Shown here: positions 10,421 through 22,749 of the stretch, piece by piece
Position numbering within the stretch: position 1 is the first letter of the stretch
Layout of the letters: every line of letters begins with the position of its first letter
Assembly (NCBI GenBank): GCA_035772405.1
Contig: JAYKKM010000416.1
Span: forward strand, 1,083,501-1,147,500
DNA from: Chrysogorgia sp. JL179-B06
Lineage: Eukaryota; Cnidaria; Anthozoa; Scleralcyonacea; Chrysogorgiidae
Length of the DNA stretch: 64,000 nucleotides
Direction of reading: 5' to 3'
Made by a program: the position numbers and the translations under genes
Notes under the pieces: generated by a model
Told to the model about the DNA's origin: nothing
The model's database searches: none
What the model saw: only the letters and a program-made list of their open reading frames with translations

Positions 10421-11150
10421 GTTGCCGAGAGCCTAGTCACGAGTTCTGTATATATTGTGGGTAATGCCGGGATAAGATTCTGGGTATATTGTCTTATAGT
10501 AAACGTAAATTCAAAAATAAAAAGTCTCACCCAGATAAACCAATAATCCTAACCTTCCACAACAGTTGATTTGTGTGGTTGAAGAAAACAATTTGATCAC
10601 TATACATGCTGAGCTGCTGAAACAAATGGCCAATAAAAACCCATAGTTTGTTCACGTGATTCGAGGTAACCATGATGGCGAATGTATTTGTGAAATTGTG
10701 AATACACTGAAATTGAAATTAGCAAGGCTAATGCTTGAGCGCACACTTGTTTCTTGTTTCTGAATGACCGAGCCTACCTAAGATTTTCTTAATAAAACAA
10801 TTATAATAAAACAATTATCAAACTCGGTTCTCGCAAAATATCGTGCCTTTCGCACAGAAATTAGCCGTTCGCCACAGATAAATCGTGATATATTTTGTTC
10901 AACCTCGTCTAATAATTGTTAATTTGAACAAAGCTTTAAAATAAGTCGAAACGATGGTGAAATGGTTAATATAGTTCAGACAAGAACTGTTTGAAAGCAC
11001 TACTAATATATTATCAAACACGATAATCAAACGCGATAATATGTATCAATATAATAACCCCAATGAATTAACCCCAAGTCTGAAAAGAACTGTTTTAAAA
11101 CAAAAGATTAGCACGCAGTTTCAAAACAGTTATTTTTAGAAGGCAGCACA
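10421..11150. other. Downstream of the TRPA-like gene, nothing recognised
   Basis: AT-rich sequence without a convincing frame or structured repeat. It follows the stop codon of the minus-strand channel gene and could hold its 3' UTR; no clear polyadenylation signal could be chosen. Confidence 0.3.
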
Positions 11151-11339
11151 CTAATCTTGACTTGGGTTGCTGTGTCTCGTACCCAGACCTCTTTGCGGAA
11201 CTATGTTTTGTCGATCGACGTTAAAATCACGCTCGATTTTTTCATGGATGTCCACAGATTTATTACGTAACTCGTAGATGTTCGTATAATCGCCGGATGC
11301 GGAAACTATCCGAATCAAATGTTCGGTAATCGCCAACGG
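11151..11339 (-). CDS. TRPA-like channel, putative last coding exon
   Basis: On the minus strand an acceptor (intron end ...GCGTATGCAAG) is followed by 62 codons and a TAG stop at 11151. The protein is helical and charged (NIYELRNKSVDIHEKIERDF), which suits the cytosolic C-terminal tail of a TRPA channel after S6. The reading phase fits the pore exon at 11979-12305, which ends at a codon border, and this exon begins at one. The assignment rests on phase and order, not on a specific motif, so it is less certain than the membrane exons. Confidence 0.45.
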   Translation of the reverse strand, partial: PLAITEHLIRIVSASGDYTNIYELRNKSVDIHEKIERDFNVDRQNIVPQRGLGTRHSNPSQD

Positions 11340-11978
11340 CTTGCATACGCAAAGTACAAACAAAATATAATATCTTTAGCTACTAGGGCCACGATATTTT
11401 GTGAAGAGCTTATATCATATAACGTGTTCTGCTTTAGTGCTGAACTTCTGGCAGCTGTGCTTTAGCCTGTAATCTAATTTTAACTTCAATTTCAATGAGG
11501 AAAGATTCTCTTGTCAAGGTTTTAAGGCAACTACTGTATGTCAATTGTCATCTGCGATTTCTTGCCATCACTGACACCACGGTTAATATGCTGATACTGT
11601 CATGACATGGGCCAAGCCGGCCAGCTCGTCATGGTTATCACAATTATCAAATTATTTGTTTGCAATAGGATTTACCTTCTATTGTAGATGTATATTGGTG
11701 AGACTTTGACTTCAATAAGCCCACCACTTATTTTTGCAATTTTGCACAATATCACGACTGCCTTGGATTTTGAGGCAGCACTTCCCTTGCGATAGTAACT
11801 TCTAGTATCGTGTTTGATAATATATTAGTAGGGGTTTTCAAACAGTTCTTGTAAGAACTATATTTACCATTTCACCATGGTTTCGACGTATTTTAAAGCT
11901 TTGTTCAAATTTATTACCACGACAAAATTGCTAATTCTGCCAATTGAAATTTTCCTCAACTACTTTCACTTGTTTTAC

Positions 11979-12305
11979 CTGTTGCAGTTGTTTTTCTTCC
12001 AACGATCTCCTCAGGATCGTTCCAGTGTCGCCAACAGCCAGAGCCGTGAGGAGGTTCATGAGGAGAATGGTCATGACAATAACAGATATCACCCAGAATG
12101 TGGTGACCATCACACCAACGTCACCGGTTCTTCCCAGGAATCCATCCTCATAGTTGATCTCGCCAGCCATCATGGAGAACGTAGTGAGCATGGAAATGGA
12201 GATACTTCTAAACGGCATTTCCCCAGACTCGGTTTTATCAGCATGCAGCAGCACGAAGAACATCATGGCGAACGCGATGATAAAAAACAACACAAGTATC
12301 GAAAT
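11979..12305 (-). CDS. TRPA-like channel, S5-pore-S6 exon
   Basis: This exon of exactly 109 codons carries the ion pore of a TRPA-type cation channel: a hydrophobic S5 (LFFIIAFAMMFFVLL), the pore helix and selectivity region FSMMAGEINYED (TRPA1 has FSMMLGDINY here), then S6 with the signature ILLMNLLTALAVGD, close to NLLIGLAVGD of TRPA1. Acceptor and donor are clear on the minus strand (TTTTTTTGTAG before 12305; CAG followed by GTAAAA after 11979). The protein is a plasma-membrane sensory channel by family. The neighbouring S4-S5 exon lies 3.2 kb upstream at 15511. Confidence 0.85.
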
Positions 12306-12549
12306 CTACAAAAAAACAACAACAATCGCTTAGATCAAGTTTACACGTAGAGCCAAATTTTCCGGATTCGTCACGAATCGTCGAGGCGTGCAACAAAACG
12401 AGAAACAAACTTTTCAACAGTCATTATCACCAGACTTCGCTTGCATGTATTTTGAATATATAATAAAACAATTATTGGATTCTTCTTACGCATGATATCA
12501 AGATTTATTATCAACCAAACTCACTAGTTTGGTAGATAGACCACTAGTA

Positions 12550-12666
12550 GACCACTAATAGACCACTAGTAGCTCAGCCAATCAGAATGCCGAATTTGTA
12601 ATAGACCACTGTCTATTACAAATTCGGCATTCTGATTGGCTGAGCTACTAGTGGTCTATTAGTGAT
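12550..12666. repeat. Near-perfect palindrome within a TRPA intron side
   Basis: About 54 bp on each side of 12608 are inverse copies; both arms contain AGCTCAGCCAATCAGAATGC or its complement. It can form a long hairpin and is probably a small foldback MITE; the surrounding sequence repeats GACCACTAGTAG several times. Strictly it lies upstream of the pore exon, so in the intron between 12306 and 15510. Confidence 0.6.
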
Positions 12667-13482
12667 CCAATAGACCACTATTATCCAATGACAAACCTTC
12701 CGTAACTGGAATATTCATATCCTGACCAATCAGAAGCCACGACATATTCACGCTAAATTTATATAGGAGTGATGAAATCATGAAAAACATTGGGTCGAAA
12801 GTCCTGGAAAATTGTTAAGTTTGACATTTTCGAATAAGAAAATGAATTCGCTTATGCCTATGGAGTATATCTACACCAAATTTGAAGCAAAGTAATTACA
12901 ATCTCGTTTTTTGTGAGCGATTGTTTATCATGTGTCATCGAGCAACTCTACATTTTGAATGGGGAGACTTCTACAAACAAAAAGGTGAAACAATCTGAAA
13001 ATTTGGAACAATGTTTGATAAGACTTTACGCTAAAGAAAAGTTGTTTATGGTTGATACTGAAACAATTAGACAACTCGCTCTGCTCGTTGATCCAGACTT
13101 CGATCAATGTTACCGCCTCAGCCGCGGCTTCGGCAGATAACATTGACCTGGTTCTGGATAACTCTTGATATCATGCTCAGTCTCATCTAATAATTGTCTA
13201 TTATTATTAACGGTGCGGCCTATACTGTTTATTATTAACGGTGCATCGATACTGCATGGTTGGTGTTCTGTTTTCATTTCATGCCGGTGAGGACCACGTC
13301 TTTATTTTTTGCCGTTCATGTAATTTTTCTAGTGCCCGCGTATCGTGTTAGCGCAAAGCCTATAAGCGGATTTTGTTTCGTTTTCATATTGTACCGGCAA
13401 AATGTACCACGTATAAATTCTATCAGGAACTCCAGGCAAAATACAAATGAAGTTAGTATGAAAGATCTTACACTGGACTAAA
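12667..13482. other. Intronic sequence of the TRPA-like gene
   Basis: Lies between exons at 12305 and 15511. A 75-codon frame at 12913 starts only with GTG and matches nothing. The block at 13425-13480 recurs at about 15170, showing that repeat copies flank the intervening MITEs. Confidence 0.35.
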
Positions 13483-13633
13483 GACTTATTAACCGAGTCG
13501 GCGAGCTTGCTGTACTGTAAAGTATTTGCCTGAGGTTTTCGTACAGACCGAGCGACGAAGGCGCGAGGTCTGTGCGAAAAAACCGAAGGCAAATACTTTA
13601 CCGTACAGACCAAGCAAACGAGGTTAATAAGAC
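13483..13633. repeat. Palindromic foldback element
   Basis: GACTTATTAACC at the left and GGTTAATAAGAC at the right bound arms that also share AAAGTATTTGCC and its complement. Length 151 bp, no coding. A diverged relative of its centre (GCGAACGACGAAGG, then AGGCAAATACTTAG) is visible at 27735-27790. Confidence 0.6.
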
Positions 13634-13934
13634 ATTTATTATATGGCTTTTGGTTCATTTTGTTCTCTGTTTTTAACGTTGTGTTTGTCTTCAGATGTTG
13701 CCGTTTACCTTACCTCTGAGCTTGTTGATTTCGCTTCATGTTTACACGCGTTACTGGTCGTTACTTTTTCTTCAAGAAAAGCAGCACTAATGTTCCATGA
13801 CGTGTTATTGTTCGAACTTTTTCAACGAACATATTCAAATCCTCTTTTATTTTCATCTGAGGGCAATACGCTTTTTTCCGGAACCCTCACGAACCAATCA
13901 GCGTGCGCCATCTTTCTTAGCCATATAATAATTT

Positions 13935-15445
13935 AGTTTATTCCCTAAGTTTTAACATTCCTATCAATTAAGTTAAGAATATATGGCTAGTTGAAGTTGA
14001 AAATTTGAGGATTTGTTTCGCAAATTTGTTTCGCCCAAAATATGACATCATTGAGTGCTTTTTTATCGACAGTGGAGTTGTTTTGATGGCAATCACATAG
14101 TGGTAGCTGTTGTGAGTGCTCTTTGGAGGAGAGTTAGTCGAAATAAACCATTTAGTTCCTCATGCGGGGAAAGTATAGAGGAGCTTCTTAGGCATAATAC
14201 GAGATAGAAGCACTCAGTGACGTCATATCTGAGAAACAAATATGGCGTCGAAATTGGACAAACTTTCCAACTTCAACTTGCGAATGCTAAAACTTTGGAA
14301 ATAAACTAGAGTCAGTAAGATCTTTCATATACGAAATCAGTTTGTATTTAATTTGACTGGAGTACCTGTTTAGGGTATCAAATATGTACAAAATATATAC
14401 AAATGGTACAAACCGGTATTGATAAAATTGCTCAGTTTCGTTATCTTCGCCACGTAACAGTGGCGGATCCAGGGAGAGGCGCATGCGGCGCCCCCCCCCC
14501 CCTTTTAAATCCCGCAAACAAGTGTTTTCTGTTTTTTACCATGTCAAGACGAAGAAGTCGAAGTGATAAACGCAATATTATATGACCGATTATATGAACT
14601 TAGACATACCAGCTATAGTGGACAATTTCGCAAATACGTCCAATAGCAAAATGGCACTATATAGTAAATAACGTATATAATGTATGAAGATGCCTAAATG
14701 CTAAAGTGTATATATCGGTTCCGTACTACTTCTAGGTTTATATTAAAGTGTTTCATAATCTTGATGGCTGATGCCCCTTTGTAATCGTACGTTTTTAGCA
14801 ACGGCGTGGTGCCATAATTTCGCAAAAATTATTATCAGAAATCGCCGGAAAAGCACTTCTGGGCTTTGCAAAATTAAAAATTTTCACAGGAGGGGCATGC
14901 CCCTCAAACCAGTACTGGGCTTCGCCGCGAATATACACCACAACGTGCTGATTCTTCATGTGCGCCCCCCCCCCCCCTTTCGAACAACCCTGGATCCGCC
15001 ACTGCGTAATGCGGGTGAATAACTACAGCATACCGAAAACTATACTCCACGACTACGGAGAGCTCTGACCGACAATATTAAACAAGACAAGCGTAAGAAT
15101 CAATGCAGGAAAAGATAAAAGATCGCGGAAGCAGGAAAACACTGCTACGATGCTACAGTCGACTTTTTAAGATACTCCAGTCAAAATACAAATGTAGTTC
15201 ATATGAAAGATCTTACTGACTTTAGTTTATTTCCAAATTTTCAGCATTTCTATCAATTTAGTTAAAAAGATATGACTAATTGAAGTTGAGGATTTTGACG
15301 CCATATTGGTTTTGAAAATGTGACGTCATTGAGTGATTCTTTATCGGCAGTGGAGTTGTTTTGATGGCGATCACATAGTGATTAGCTGTTGCAAAGGCTC
15401 TTTGGACGAAAATTACTCGAACTAAACTATTTAGTTCCTTATGCG
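13935..15445. repeat. Direct and inverted repeat copies around a MITE
   Basis: Sequence at 13935-14180 recurs in the same orientation at 15223-15445 (for example CAGTGGAGTTGTTTTGATGG in both). A block at 14280-14370 recurs inverted at 15170-15240 (TATGAAAGATCTTAC and complement). The copies are diverged by several percent, consistent with old repeats within the TRPA intron. The MITE at 14458-15004 lies between them. Confidence 0.5.
14458..15004. mobile_element. MITE with CAGTGGCGGATCCAGGG termini
   Basis: The left end CAGTGGCGGATCCAGGG and the right end CCCTGGATCCGCCACTG are perfect inverse copies, and CGTAA occurs directly outside both (14453-14457, 15005-15009). C-rich tracts lie just inside both ends. 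These termini are common among animal non-autonomous DNA transposons. No transposase frame is present. Confidence 0.75.
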
Positions 15446-15510
15446 GTAAATAATGTTACTAAAAGTAAAAACTCGTATATACGTCGATACGACGTGAGAT
15501 TCCCTCATAC

Positions 15511-15733
15511 CCTTAAGAAAGTCACGAATATTTTCTTCCCCATGATGATATAGATGCCATATGCTGGAATCCTTTTCAATAACCAAGTGAAATTGATCCA
15601 TGCCAGAAATATAGCGATGGCTCCGGCCTGCCACTGGCATTCGCTCTTCTCGGAGTAGGGAAGAAAGATGAACACGAATATGTACATGACGAGTTCCATG
15701 TAGGTCATAAAATGAAAAAAATAGGCCATCCTG
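15511..15733 (-). CDS. TRPA-like channel, S4-S5 exon
   Basis: The minus-strand frame encodes MAYFFHFMTYMELVMYIFV followed by a short polar loop and WQAGAIAIFLAWINFTWLL, KRIPAYGIYIIM. The order hydrophobic segment, WQ-G-A-FLLW-NF, then G-I-FIVM matches the S3/S4 to S5 entry of TRPA channels. A donor (AAGG followed by GTATGAG) closes the exon at 15511, just before S5 continues in the pore exon. The acceptor is either TATAG before 15733 or TAGCAG before 15730. Confidence 0.75.
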
Positions 15734-16446
15734 CTATACAGCAACTATGGTGAAAAAGTAGACGAAAGGAAACGTCGATAACACATTGACATACCAAAAA
15801 TCGCATACTGTTGGGTATATTGTAATTTTTAACATAAGATGAGTAATAAAACTATTATTATAAGTACGTGTATAATTAATTTCGGTTACACCATGATATG
15901 TTAAACCTTTATATCGGAGAGAACGTCGTAGTGTGTCTATACGTTTAAAAGAGCATAAATCTTGCTAGTGTTCGAAAGGCCAAACTGAGAAATCCTCTGT
16001 TGCTAAACATGCCTGGCAGGTCGATCACAAGATACTGAGGACTGAATCACTAAGCGGCACTGAGCTTAGTAAGCGATCACTAACGTAACGAGGACCACGG
16101 GAATCAGTGGAATCTTCAAAAACCGAACAATTCTACAAAAAACCTTTCAAAGAAACCTGGACCGCTCTTTTAGGGTAGTTTTTTATTAATCGACTTATTA
16201 ATACCTTAATTGACTTATTTTATCAAATATAGTTAACAAGCTTTTAAATTTAAGAATTAGTTATATGTCGCGATCGCACGCATGACGATCGACTTGTCAC
16301 GTGTACCAATTAAGAAGTCTCGAGTTTCAAGGACGAAAGTTCAGTAAATCTTTTACACATCATGAGTATAACCGAAATTAATTATACGTACAATTATAAC
16401 AAGAACTAACATAGCGGAGATAAGGCCCTGGGAACGAGGTTGATAT

Positions 16447-16860
16447 TTGATCAGTACAAAACTATTATTATTATTATTATTACCGTACTTAAATTTAACT
16501 AACGATCAGCGCAAAAACTATGAAAAAGTTAAGTTTGTCAATTTATCAATCAGTACACTTGGAGTTTTCGGACAGTCGGCATCACTAGATTTTGTTGAAA
16601 TGTTAAAAGAGCTTGAATATGACGCACGCTGTAGGAAGTATATTTTAAAGAAAATAATGAACATGTGTATAAAGAGCACGTACTATGTTTTCTGTAAACG
16701 CGACAAAGAATGGAATAACCCAGAACTAATGAACATCTAATCAGTTATTATCATATAAAATCAGTTCAAGTAGACATTGGTAAACTACCTGTAAAAGTGA
16801 GGTTTATCATTGTAAATTAATTATTAATTATCAATAAAATGAAGTTTACATTATTATTTT
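16447..16860 (+). repeat. Retroelement tail copy 1 (CRKY/FCKR family)
   Basis: A frame following an (ATT)n run encodes NLSISTLGVFG, later CRKYILKKIMNMCI and YVFCKRDKEWNNPELMN, then a stop. The same protein tail is found at 21553-21753 and, as shorter pieces, near 21890-21980 and 22110-22183. All copies are followed by the same 3' sequence (AAGTAGACATTGGTAAACTA, then a GAGGTTTATCATT block) and end in (ATT)n. I cannot name the family; it is a dispersed repeat with a 3' microsatellite tail. Confidence 0.6.
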
Positions 16861-16929
16861 CAGTTTAACACAGTATGATGTTCTTTATACACTTAAGATA
16901 TGGGGAACTTGTCTTATTAATTTCTTCTG

Positions 16930-17420
16930 ATCTCCACTTTCACACCATCTCCTTCTGCCTATCCCTCTACGCAAATAAATTTACGAAGTATGTTTGCTGT
17001 TCCTAACAGGACTGACTTCTGAATTATGTTCATATCATACTTAATCTCCAACACTATCCAAGTGTTTTACGTAGTTTATGTGGCACAGAGCCCAAAGCAC
17101 CTATGGATCACAATAGTCTCTTTATCCCCAGTTCGCTATGGTTGTTAATCTTCTCGAACTGTTTCTTCTCCAGATTGTGATCTCCAGGGTTTGCTACATC
17201 GATGATCATGCATTTGTTAGCTTCCTTCTTGACAGGATAATATCAGATCTCCTGTGTTCAATTGTTCTATCTGTTTGCACGTTGAAATCCCACACGAGTT
17301 TCACCTCGTCATTTTCCAATACCTTCCCTGGTTTATGTTGATACTACTTCTCACACACGTTAAACCCATACTTCCTACGCAAGTTCCAATGTAGGTTGGA
17401 ACAAACCTTATCATGGCGTC
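16930..17420 (-). pseudogene. LINE reverse-transcriptase C-terminal remnant
   Basis: On the minus strand the stretch reads VLENDEVKLVWDFNVQTDR near 17290, then EHRRSDIILS, and further pieces matching the ending common to a LINE family of cnidarians (a region around GALGSVPHKL and LLGTANILRKF in other frames). Stops and frame changes break it several times. It is a dead fragment. Confidence 0.55.
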
Positions 17421-17436
17421 GTTTATATTCCTTTTG

Positions 17437-17530
<94 letters not shown>
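17437..17530. repeat. (ATT)n microsatellite
   Basis: About 31 nearly perfect ATT/TTA units, interrupted once near 17480. It joins the 5' border of the retroelement fragment at 17531. Confidence 0.9.
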
Positions 17531-17531
<1 letters not shown>

Positions 17532-18980
17532 GACTTTGTTGAAGAAATTAAGAATCTTTCCAAGATAGCAGAACGATATCCCCAATCTGCATATGCTGCG
17601 TTCTCTCATTGCATTTTGGGAAAATGGCGATATATAATGCGGACAATCGAGGATATTGACAGTCTATTTCAGCCATTAGAAGATATGATTAGTCAAACCT
17701 TTATTCCGGCATTAACTGGTTGATGTCAGTGTACTTCTGAAGAAAGGAGACTTCTCTCTCTACCCATACGCTACGGTGGTCTAAACATTATCAACCCAGT
17801 AACCAGTGCAAGTGGAGAATATTATGCCTCACAAAAGATCAGCGAAACCTTGAAAGATATGATTGTCGAGCAAAAGGAATCCTTCATTAGACCACAACTA
17901 CAATCCATCAAAACAAATCTGTGTCGGCATAAACAACAGGAAATTGAGAGCTTTGCTCAACAAGTCAGAGAAAGTCTCCACCAAAGCAAAGAATGATGGA
18001 CTCACTTTGCGAGAAAGGATCGTCATCGTGGTTGTCAGTTTTACCACTACAAGATCAAGGCTTCAACCTGAACAAAGGACAATTTCGTGATGCGCGCCAT
18101 CTGCGATATGGATGGCAGCTGAAAAATGTACCACTCCAATGTAAGTGTGGCAAGAATTTTTCAGCAGACCACGCCATGATATGCCCTTTTGGTGGACTAC
18201 CAATAATAAGGCATAACGAGATTAGAGACATAACCACCCAATGGCTGACGGAAATATGTTCTGATGTGGAAAAAGAACCACAGCTACAACCACTCACAGG
18301 CGAGATCATATTACCAAGAACGGCAAACAAGCAAGATGAAGCAAGAGTAGATATTAGAGCAAAGGGTTTTTGGAGTAGGCAGCAAGTTGCATTTTTGATG
18401 TAAGGGTTTTTCACCCAAACGCATCGAGCTACCGAAATACCAATATACCTGCACTCTACAGACAACATGAGATGGCTAAGAAGAGGGAGTACGGAGACAG
18501 AATTAGGGAAGTTGAATATGCTGCATTTACACCTCTTGTGTTTTCAACAAGTGGGGGACTTGGAAAAGAGACAACCGTTGCTTATAAACGCCTAGCAGAA
18601 TTGTTAGCACAGAAGCGAAAGTCAGAATACAGCATCACACTTGCGTGGATGCGATGCACATTATCTTTCGCCTTGATACGGTCGGCAGTTATGGCGATAT
18701 ATTAGAGGGAGCCGTTCTTCTACGAATCGGGATCTACACGCAAACATTGAACTGGGCTATATATAGAGAAAGCCGTTCAGGAGTTTTAATTTTTTAAATT
18801 TAAATTTTTTATTAATTTTTTATTTTTTTAATTATATTTATTTAAAATTGGAGGATTTTAAAAGACGATTGTTAGATTTCTATGTAATAAATTATTATTA
18901 ATTTGTAAAATATAGTATTATCTAATTTTTAATTAATTTCAGATGTAATTGAGATTTTATTGAATAAAGTTATTAAAAAA
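17531..18980 (+). pseudogene. Degraded retroelement ORF with 3' tail
   Basis: Three successive frames carry parts of one protein: an N-terminal piece (FVEEIKNLSKIAERYPQSAY, then FSHCILGKWRY) near 17530-17640; a middle piece at 17993-18403 with QFRDARHLRYGW, CKCGKNFSADHAMICPFGG and RHNEIRDITTQWL; and an end at 18472-18705. The CxCG..F...HAM.C..GG cluster and this order are known from a reverse-transcriptase-bearing retroelement common in cnidarians and sponges. Frameshifts and stops make it inactive. The 3' UTR at 18710-18980 recurs at 22385-22635, and both copies end in (ATT)n. Confidence 0.6.
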
Positions 18981-19022
18981 AATTATTATTATTATTATTA
19001 TTGTTATTATTATTATTATTAT
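18980..19022. repeat. (ATT)n microsatellite at a retroelement 3' end
   Basis: An ATT array with one GTT interruption directly after the A-rich 3' end of the retroelement. Confidence 0.85.
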
Positions 19023-19238
19023 CAGATAAAGCCTTAGACCTTATACAGAAAGTGGCAAAAGTACTACCAATTTGTTTGTACGTTAGTACGAGTAACAATT
19101 ATATAGTCTTATCTACATGTTCACTCTGTTTGGACGATACCAAATCTCATGTACTTTTCGTATAGTATATTGATTCATTCTCAATTAACAGTAGCTTCCG
19201 CATTTGGTTTGTAAATAACTAAATTTCTCTTTCAATGC

Positions 19239-19240
<2 letters not shown>

Positions 19241-19285
<45 letters not shown>

Positions 19286-19286
19286 T
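19241..19286. repeat. (ATT)n microsatellite
   Basis: About 15 perfect ATT units. Confidence 0.9.
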
Positions 19287-19553
19287 AGGCTGGTGTAGAA
19301 GGTGGACGTGCGTTAGCACGCTCCGCTGTAAAGCGTTGTACTGGTAATAATCCGTCGTAACTGCCGTCGTGAATGCTGTTAGCCTTATACTATCGACTAT
19401 CAAATTGAGTATTTTCTTGAAATAGAACTACAGACACGTTTTGACTGAGGATATTGGACCACTGCATGTTCTTGAGTTTTCTTATGGCGGCCAATAATTG
19501 TGGTCGACTTGAATATAGATTCTTCTCGAAAAGATCATAATTTAATGTCAATG

Positions 19554-20059
19554 TTAAAGTGTTTATGCAGTGAAAAATTCAGTTTGAAATAAACTCTCTT
19601 ACTTGAAAGAGCTATAGAAATTATAAAGATTGCCGTTTACAACTCTTCCATATCTCACTTTGTTCTTGAGATATTAAGATTTGTTTGATATGTAAATGGT
19701 CCTCACTGTGACGTCACACTGCATAATGACTTATTGAAGAAGCCTGTATATCTTTGGAATTATGTCACGAAATTATGAAAGTGTGTATCTGTATGTGTGT
19801 GTCCCATGATACTAGACGTACGGAGTTACGTTTCGAGTGATTTGATTTAATAATCCCAAAGATATACATGTTTTTTCAGTAAGTTATTATGCAGTGTGAT
19901 GTCACAGTGAGGATCATTTACATATCAAACAAATCTTAATATCTCAAGAACAAAGTGAGATATGGAAGAGTTGTAAACGCCAATCTTTATAACTTCTATA
20001 GTTCTTTCAACTAAGATAGTTTATTTTCAACTGAATTTTTCACTGCATAAACACTTTAA
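19554..20059. mobile_element. TTAA-flanked foldback MITE
   Basis: Arms of about 210 bp start TTAAAGTGTTTATGCAGTG and end CACTGCATAAACACTTTAA, with TTAA at 19554-19557 and 20056-20059. Both arms contain CTCACTGTGACGTCACACTG or a close complement. The general plan is that of the elements at 5123 and 6669, including an inner TGACGTCA, but the terminal sequence differs. No coding. Confidence 0.75.
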
Positions 20060-20710
20060 GAAGATTGAAGGATGCTCAGTTTAAAAATGCGATTGCTGGT
20101 GGAAAGATCTATTACGTTGGAAGAAAGTTAGACCTAAATTTTGACTATGACTTTGAAAAGTATGAATATTTGAAAAGTGACTATTTGAAAAGTCTGCTAT
20201 TTGAAAAGTGACTGCTATTAACGAAGACAACTGGCAAGAGTTTGAAGAGAAATAATGCCAACTGAGAGCACAGATAGCATCAAGACGCATCAACCACGGG
20301 AATTTTATGTGCACGGGAAATATAGAACATTGGCTTCGAGTGTATAAAATATTACATGGAATATTGTACAACGAGAACGCCTTTCGTTTGCAAAGGTCAT
20401 CTGGAAGGCAGTGGAGTTTGCAGTTTTTAAAAAATTTGCAATTCGAATTTTGAAACGGTTCCCAAGGGATGACAAGTCTAATTAAGCGCTTCTGACATAA
20501 AAGGACAACTGGAATATATCAGAAACACGATTTCTCCTTTTTTTGGTTTTTAGAAGAACGAGAAATAATGTCAACGATCAAGTTACTAAAAAATAACATA
20601 GGGTCAAAAAGTTGTTATGATAAGTTGAGTGTTAGTATAGGCTAACAAACTACTATGTATTTTTAAACTTGGCAGTAGCTATTGCGATATGCCAAGGTTC
20701 ATAGGAAGTG

Positions 20711-20781
<71 letters not shown>
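20711..20781. repeat. (ATT)n microsatellite next to a small palindromic repeat
   Basis: About 23 ATT units, followed at 20782-20873 by two copies of GTACGATTAGTAACTAATC bounded by inverted CATAAACATTAGGT-like sequence. Confidence 0.85.
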
Positions 20782-21138
20782 GCATAAAACATTAGGTACG
20801 ATTAGTAACTAATCTTACCTAATGTTTATGCATTAGGTACGATTAGTAACTAATCATACCTAATGTTTATGCAAAAGACCTGTTTTATTTTACTCAAATT
20901 GCGCTGCGAAACACGCTACTCATCCAGCTTATATATTATATGCTAAACTACTCTAAAACATTTCAATAGAATAACTAACGAAGACATGAAGTGAACCATT
21001 ATCGAATTCCCAATAACCATTAATAGCAACTCACAAAGTTTTATTCCATTTGAACTTGTTGAATCGGCTAAAAGCGTTACTATTATCTTGGTAGCCATAA
21101 TATTACACAGTGATCGCATGGCATTACGGCTGATTACT

Positions 21139-21238
21139 GATTAGTGATTAAATGTCCCTCAAGCCTCGGGAGGTTTAGTAAAAGTCCTGAGGGCGAAGTA
21201 AACCTCCCTCGGCTTTCGGGTACATTTAATCACTAATC
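21139..21238. repeat. Palindrome with CCTCGGGAGG core
   Basis: GATTAGTGATTAAATGT at the left and ACATTTAATCACTAATC at the right; inner parts CTCAAGCCTCGGGAGGTTTA and ACCTCCCTCGGCTT. The same family occurs at 29064-29160. Confidence 0.65.
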
Positions 21239-21488
21239 AACCTCAATCAATAATTATTATTACTATTATTATTATTATTATTATTTTTAGTCGGGCGACT
21301 GAGTCTTAATTTCGGCTTCATTATTATTATTAGTATTCGTATTAGTATTAGTATTAGTATTATTTTTGGGGTTCCGTAAATTTGCAAAATTGCGCAATAA
21401 CTCGTACCAATGCATACCCATCTCCGCAGGCAATATGCGCACCATGTCCCAAAAAGTAGCCCGAGTTAACGCCTAGCGGGCGTCTTGT

Positions 21489-21870
21489 TATTATTATTAC
21501 TATTATTATTATTATTATTGTTATTATTATTATTATTATTATTGTTAAATTTGTGAATCTGTCCATCAGCTCACTCGGAGTCTTCAGTAAACCATCATTA
21601 GAATTTATTGAAATGCTGAAAGATCTCAAATTTGATGAACGTTGCCGAAAGTACTTCATGAAAAGAATAATTAACATTTGTATAAGAACCTCATACTATA
21701 TTTTCTGTAAACGTAACAAAACCTGGGACAACCCAACACTAATGCAAAACTAATATTATATATCATATATATCGTTAATTCAAGTAGACATTGGTGAACT
21801 ACCTGTAAAAGAGAGGTTTATCATTGTAGTATATATCAATTATGAATAAATAAAGTTTACATTATTATTA
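21489..21870 (+). repeat. Retroelement tail copy 2 with flanking (ATT)n
   Basis: An (ATT)n array precedes the frame NLSISSLGVFSKPSLEFIE, CRKYFMKRIINICI, FCKRNKTWDNPTLM (21553-21753), followed by the same 3' tail as at 16760 and another (ATT)n run. Protein similarity to copy 1 runs over about 65 residues. Confidence 0.6.
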
Positions 21871-22060
21871 TTATTATGTTCATAATTCAGAAAATTATGA
21901 ACACTTGAAAAAGGACATCTTACTATATATTTTGTAAACGTAACAAAGAATGGGATGACCCGACTTTAATGTCATATTAATATTTTTATACCATATAGTG
22001 TTAATTCAAGAAGACATTGGTAAACTACCTGTAAAAGAGAGGTTTATCATTATTATATTA

Positions 22061-22107
<47 letters not shown>

Positions 22108-22323
22108 CGCCATTAGAACAACATATTATATTTTCTGCTGTAGAAACAAAGAATGGACAAATCCTGAATTAATGAACTTTTAAAATAGACGTATATATTC
22201 ATATTTTCATTTGTATAATCTTTAATTGATAGTTTATAGTGGTTCAAGTAGTCAATTGTAAATTACCTCATTGAGCGAGATTTATAATTGTATATATAAC
22301 AAAAGATTTAAATATATAGTTTC

Positions 22324-22372
<49 letters not shown>

Positions 22373-22375
22373 ATA
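21871..22375 (+). repeat. Retroelement tail copies 3 and 4 with (ATT)n arrays
   Basis: Two shorter pieces of the same tail (YIFCKRNKEWDDP near 21940, YIFCCRNKEWTNPELMN near 22130), each followed by versions of the common 3' sequence. (ATT)n arrays lie at about 22064-22107 and 22329-22371. Confidence 0.55.
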
Positions 22376-22384
22376 AAGGTGCCA

Positions 22385-22633
22385 TATTATAAGAGGGAGC
22401 CGTTCTTCTACGAATCGGGATCCACACGCAAACATTGAACTGGGCTATAGAGAAAGCCGTTTAGGAGTTTTTTAATATTTTTTAATTTTAATTTATTTTA
22501 ATTTTTTATTTTTTTTATTATATTTATTTAAAATTGGAGGATTTTAAAAGACGATTGTTAGATTTCTATGTAATAAATTATCATTAATTTGTAAATATAG
22601 TATTATCTAATTTTTTTTAAAATTAATTTCAGA

Positions 22634-22708
<75 letters not shown>

Positions 22709-22749
22709 AAAAATAAAAATAAAAAATAAAAATAAAAATAAAATAAAAA

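Noticed and set aside
12913..13140. 75-codon frame in the TRPA intron
   Set aside because: GTG start, no splice context and no similarity to TRPA segments.
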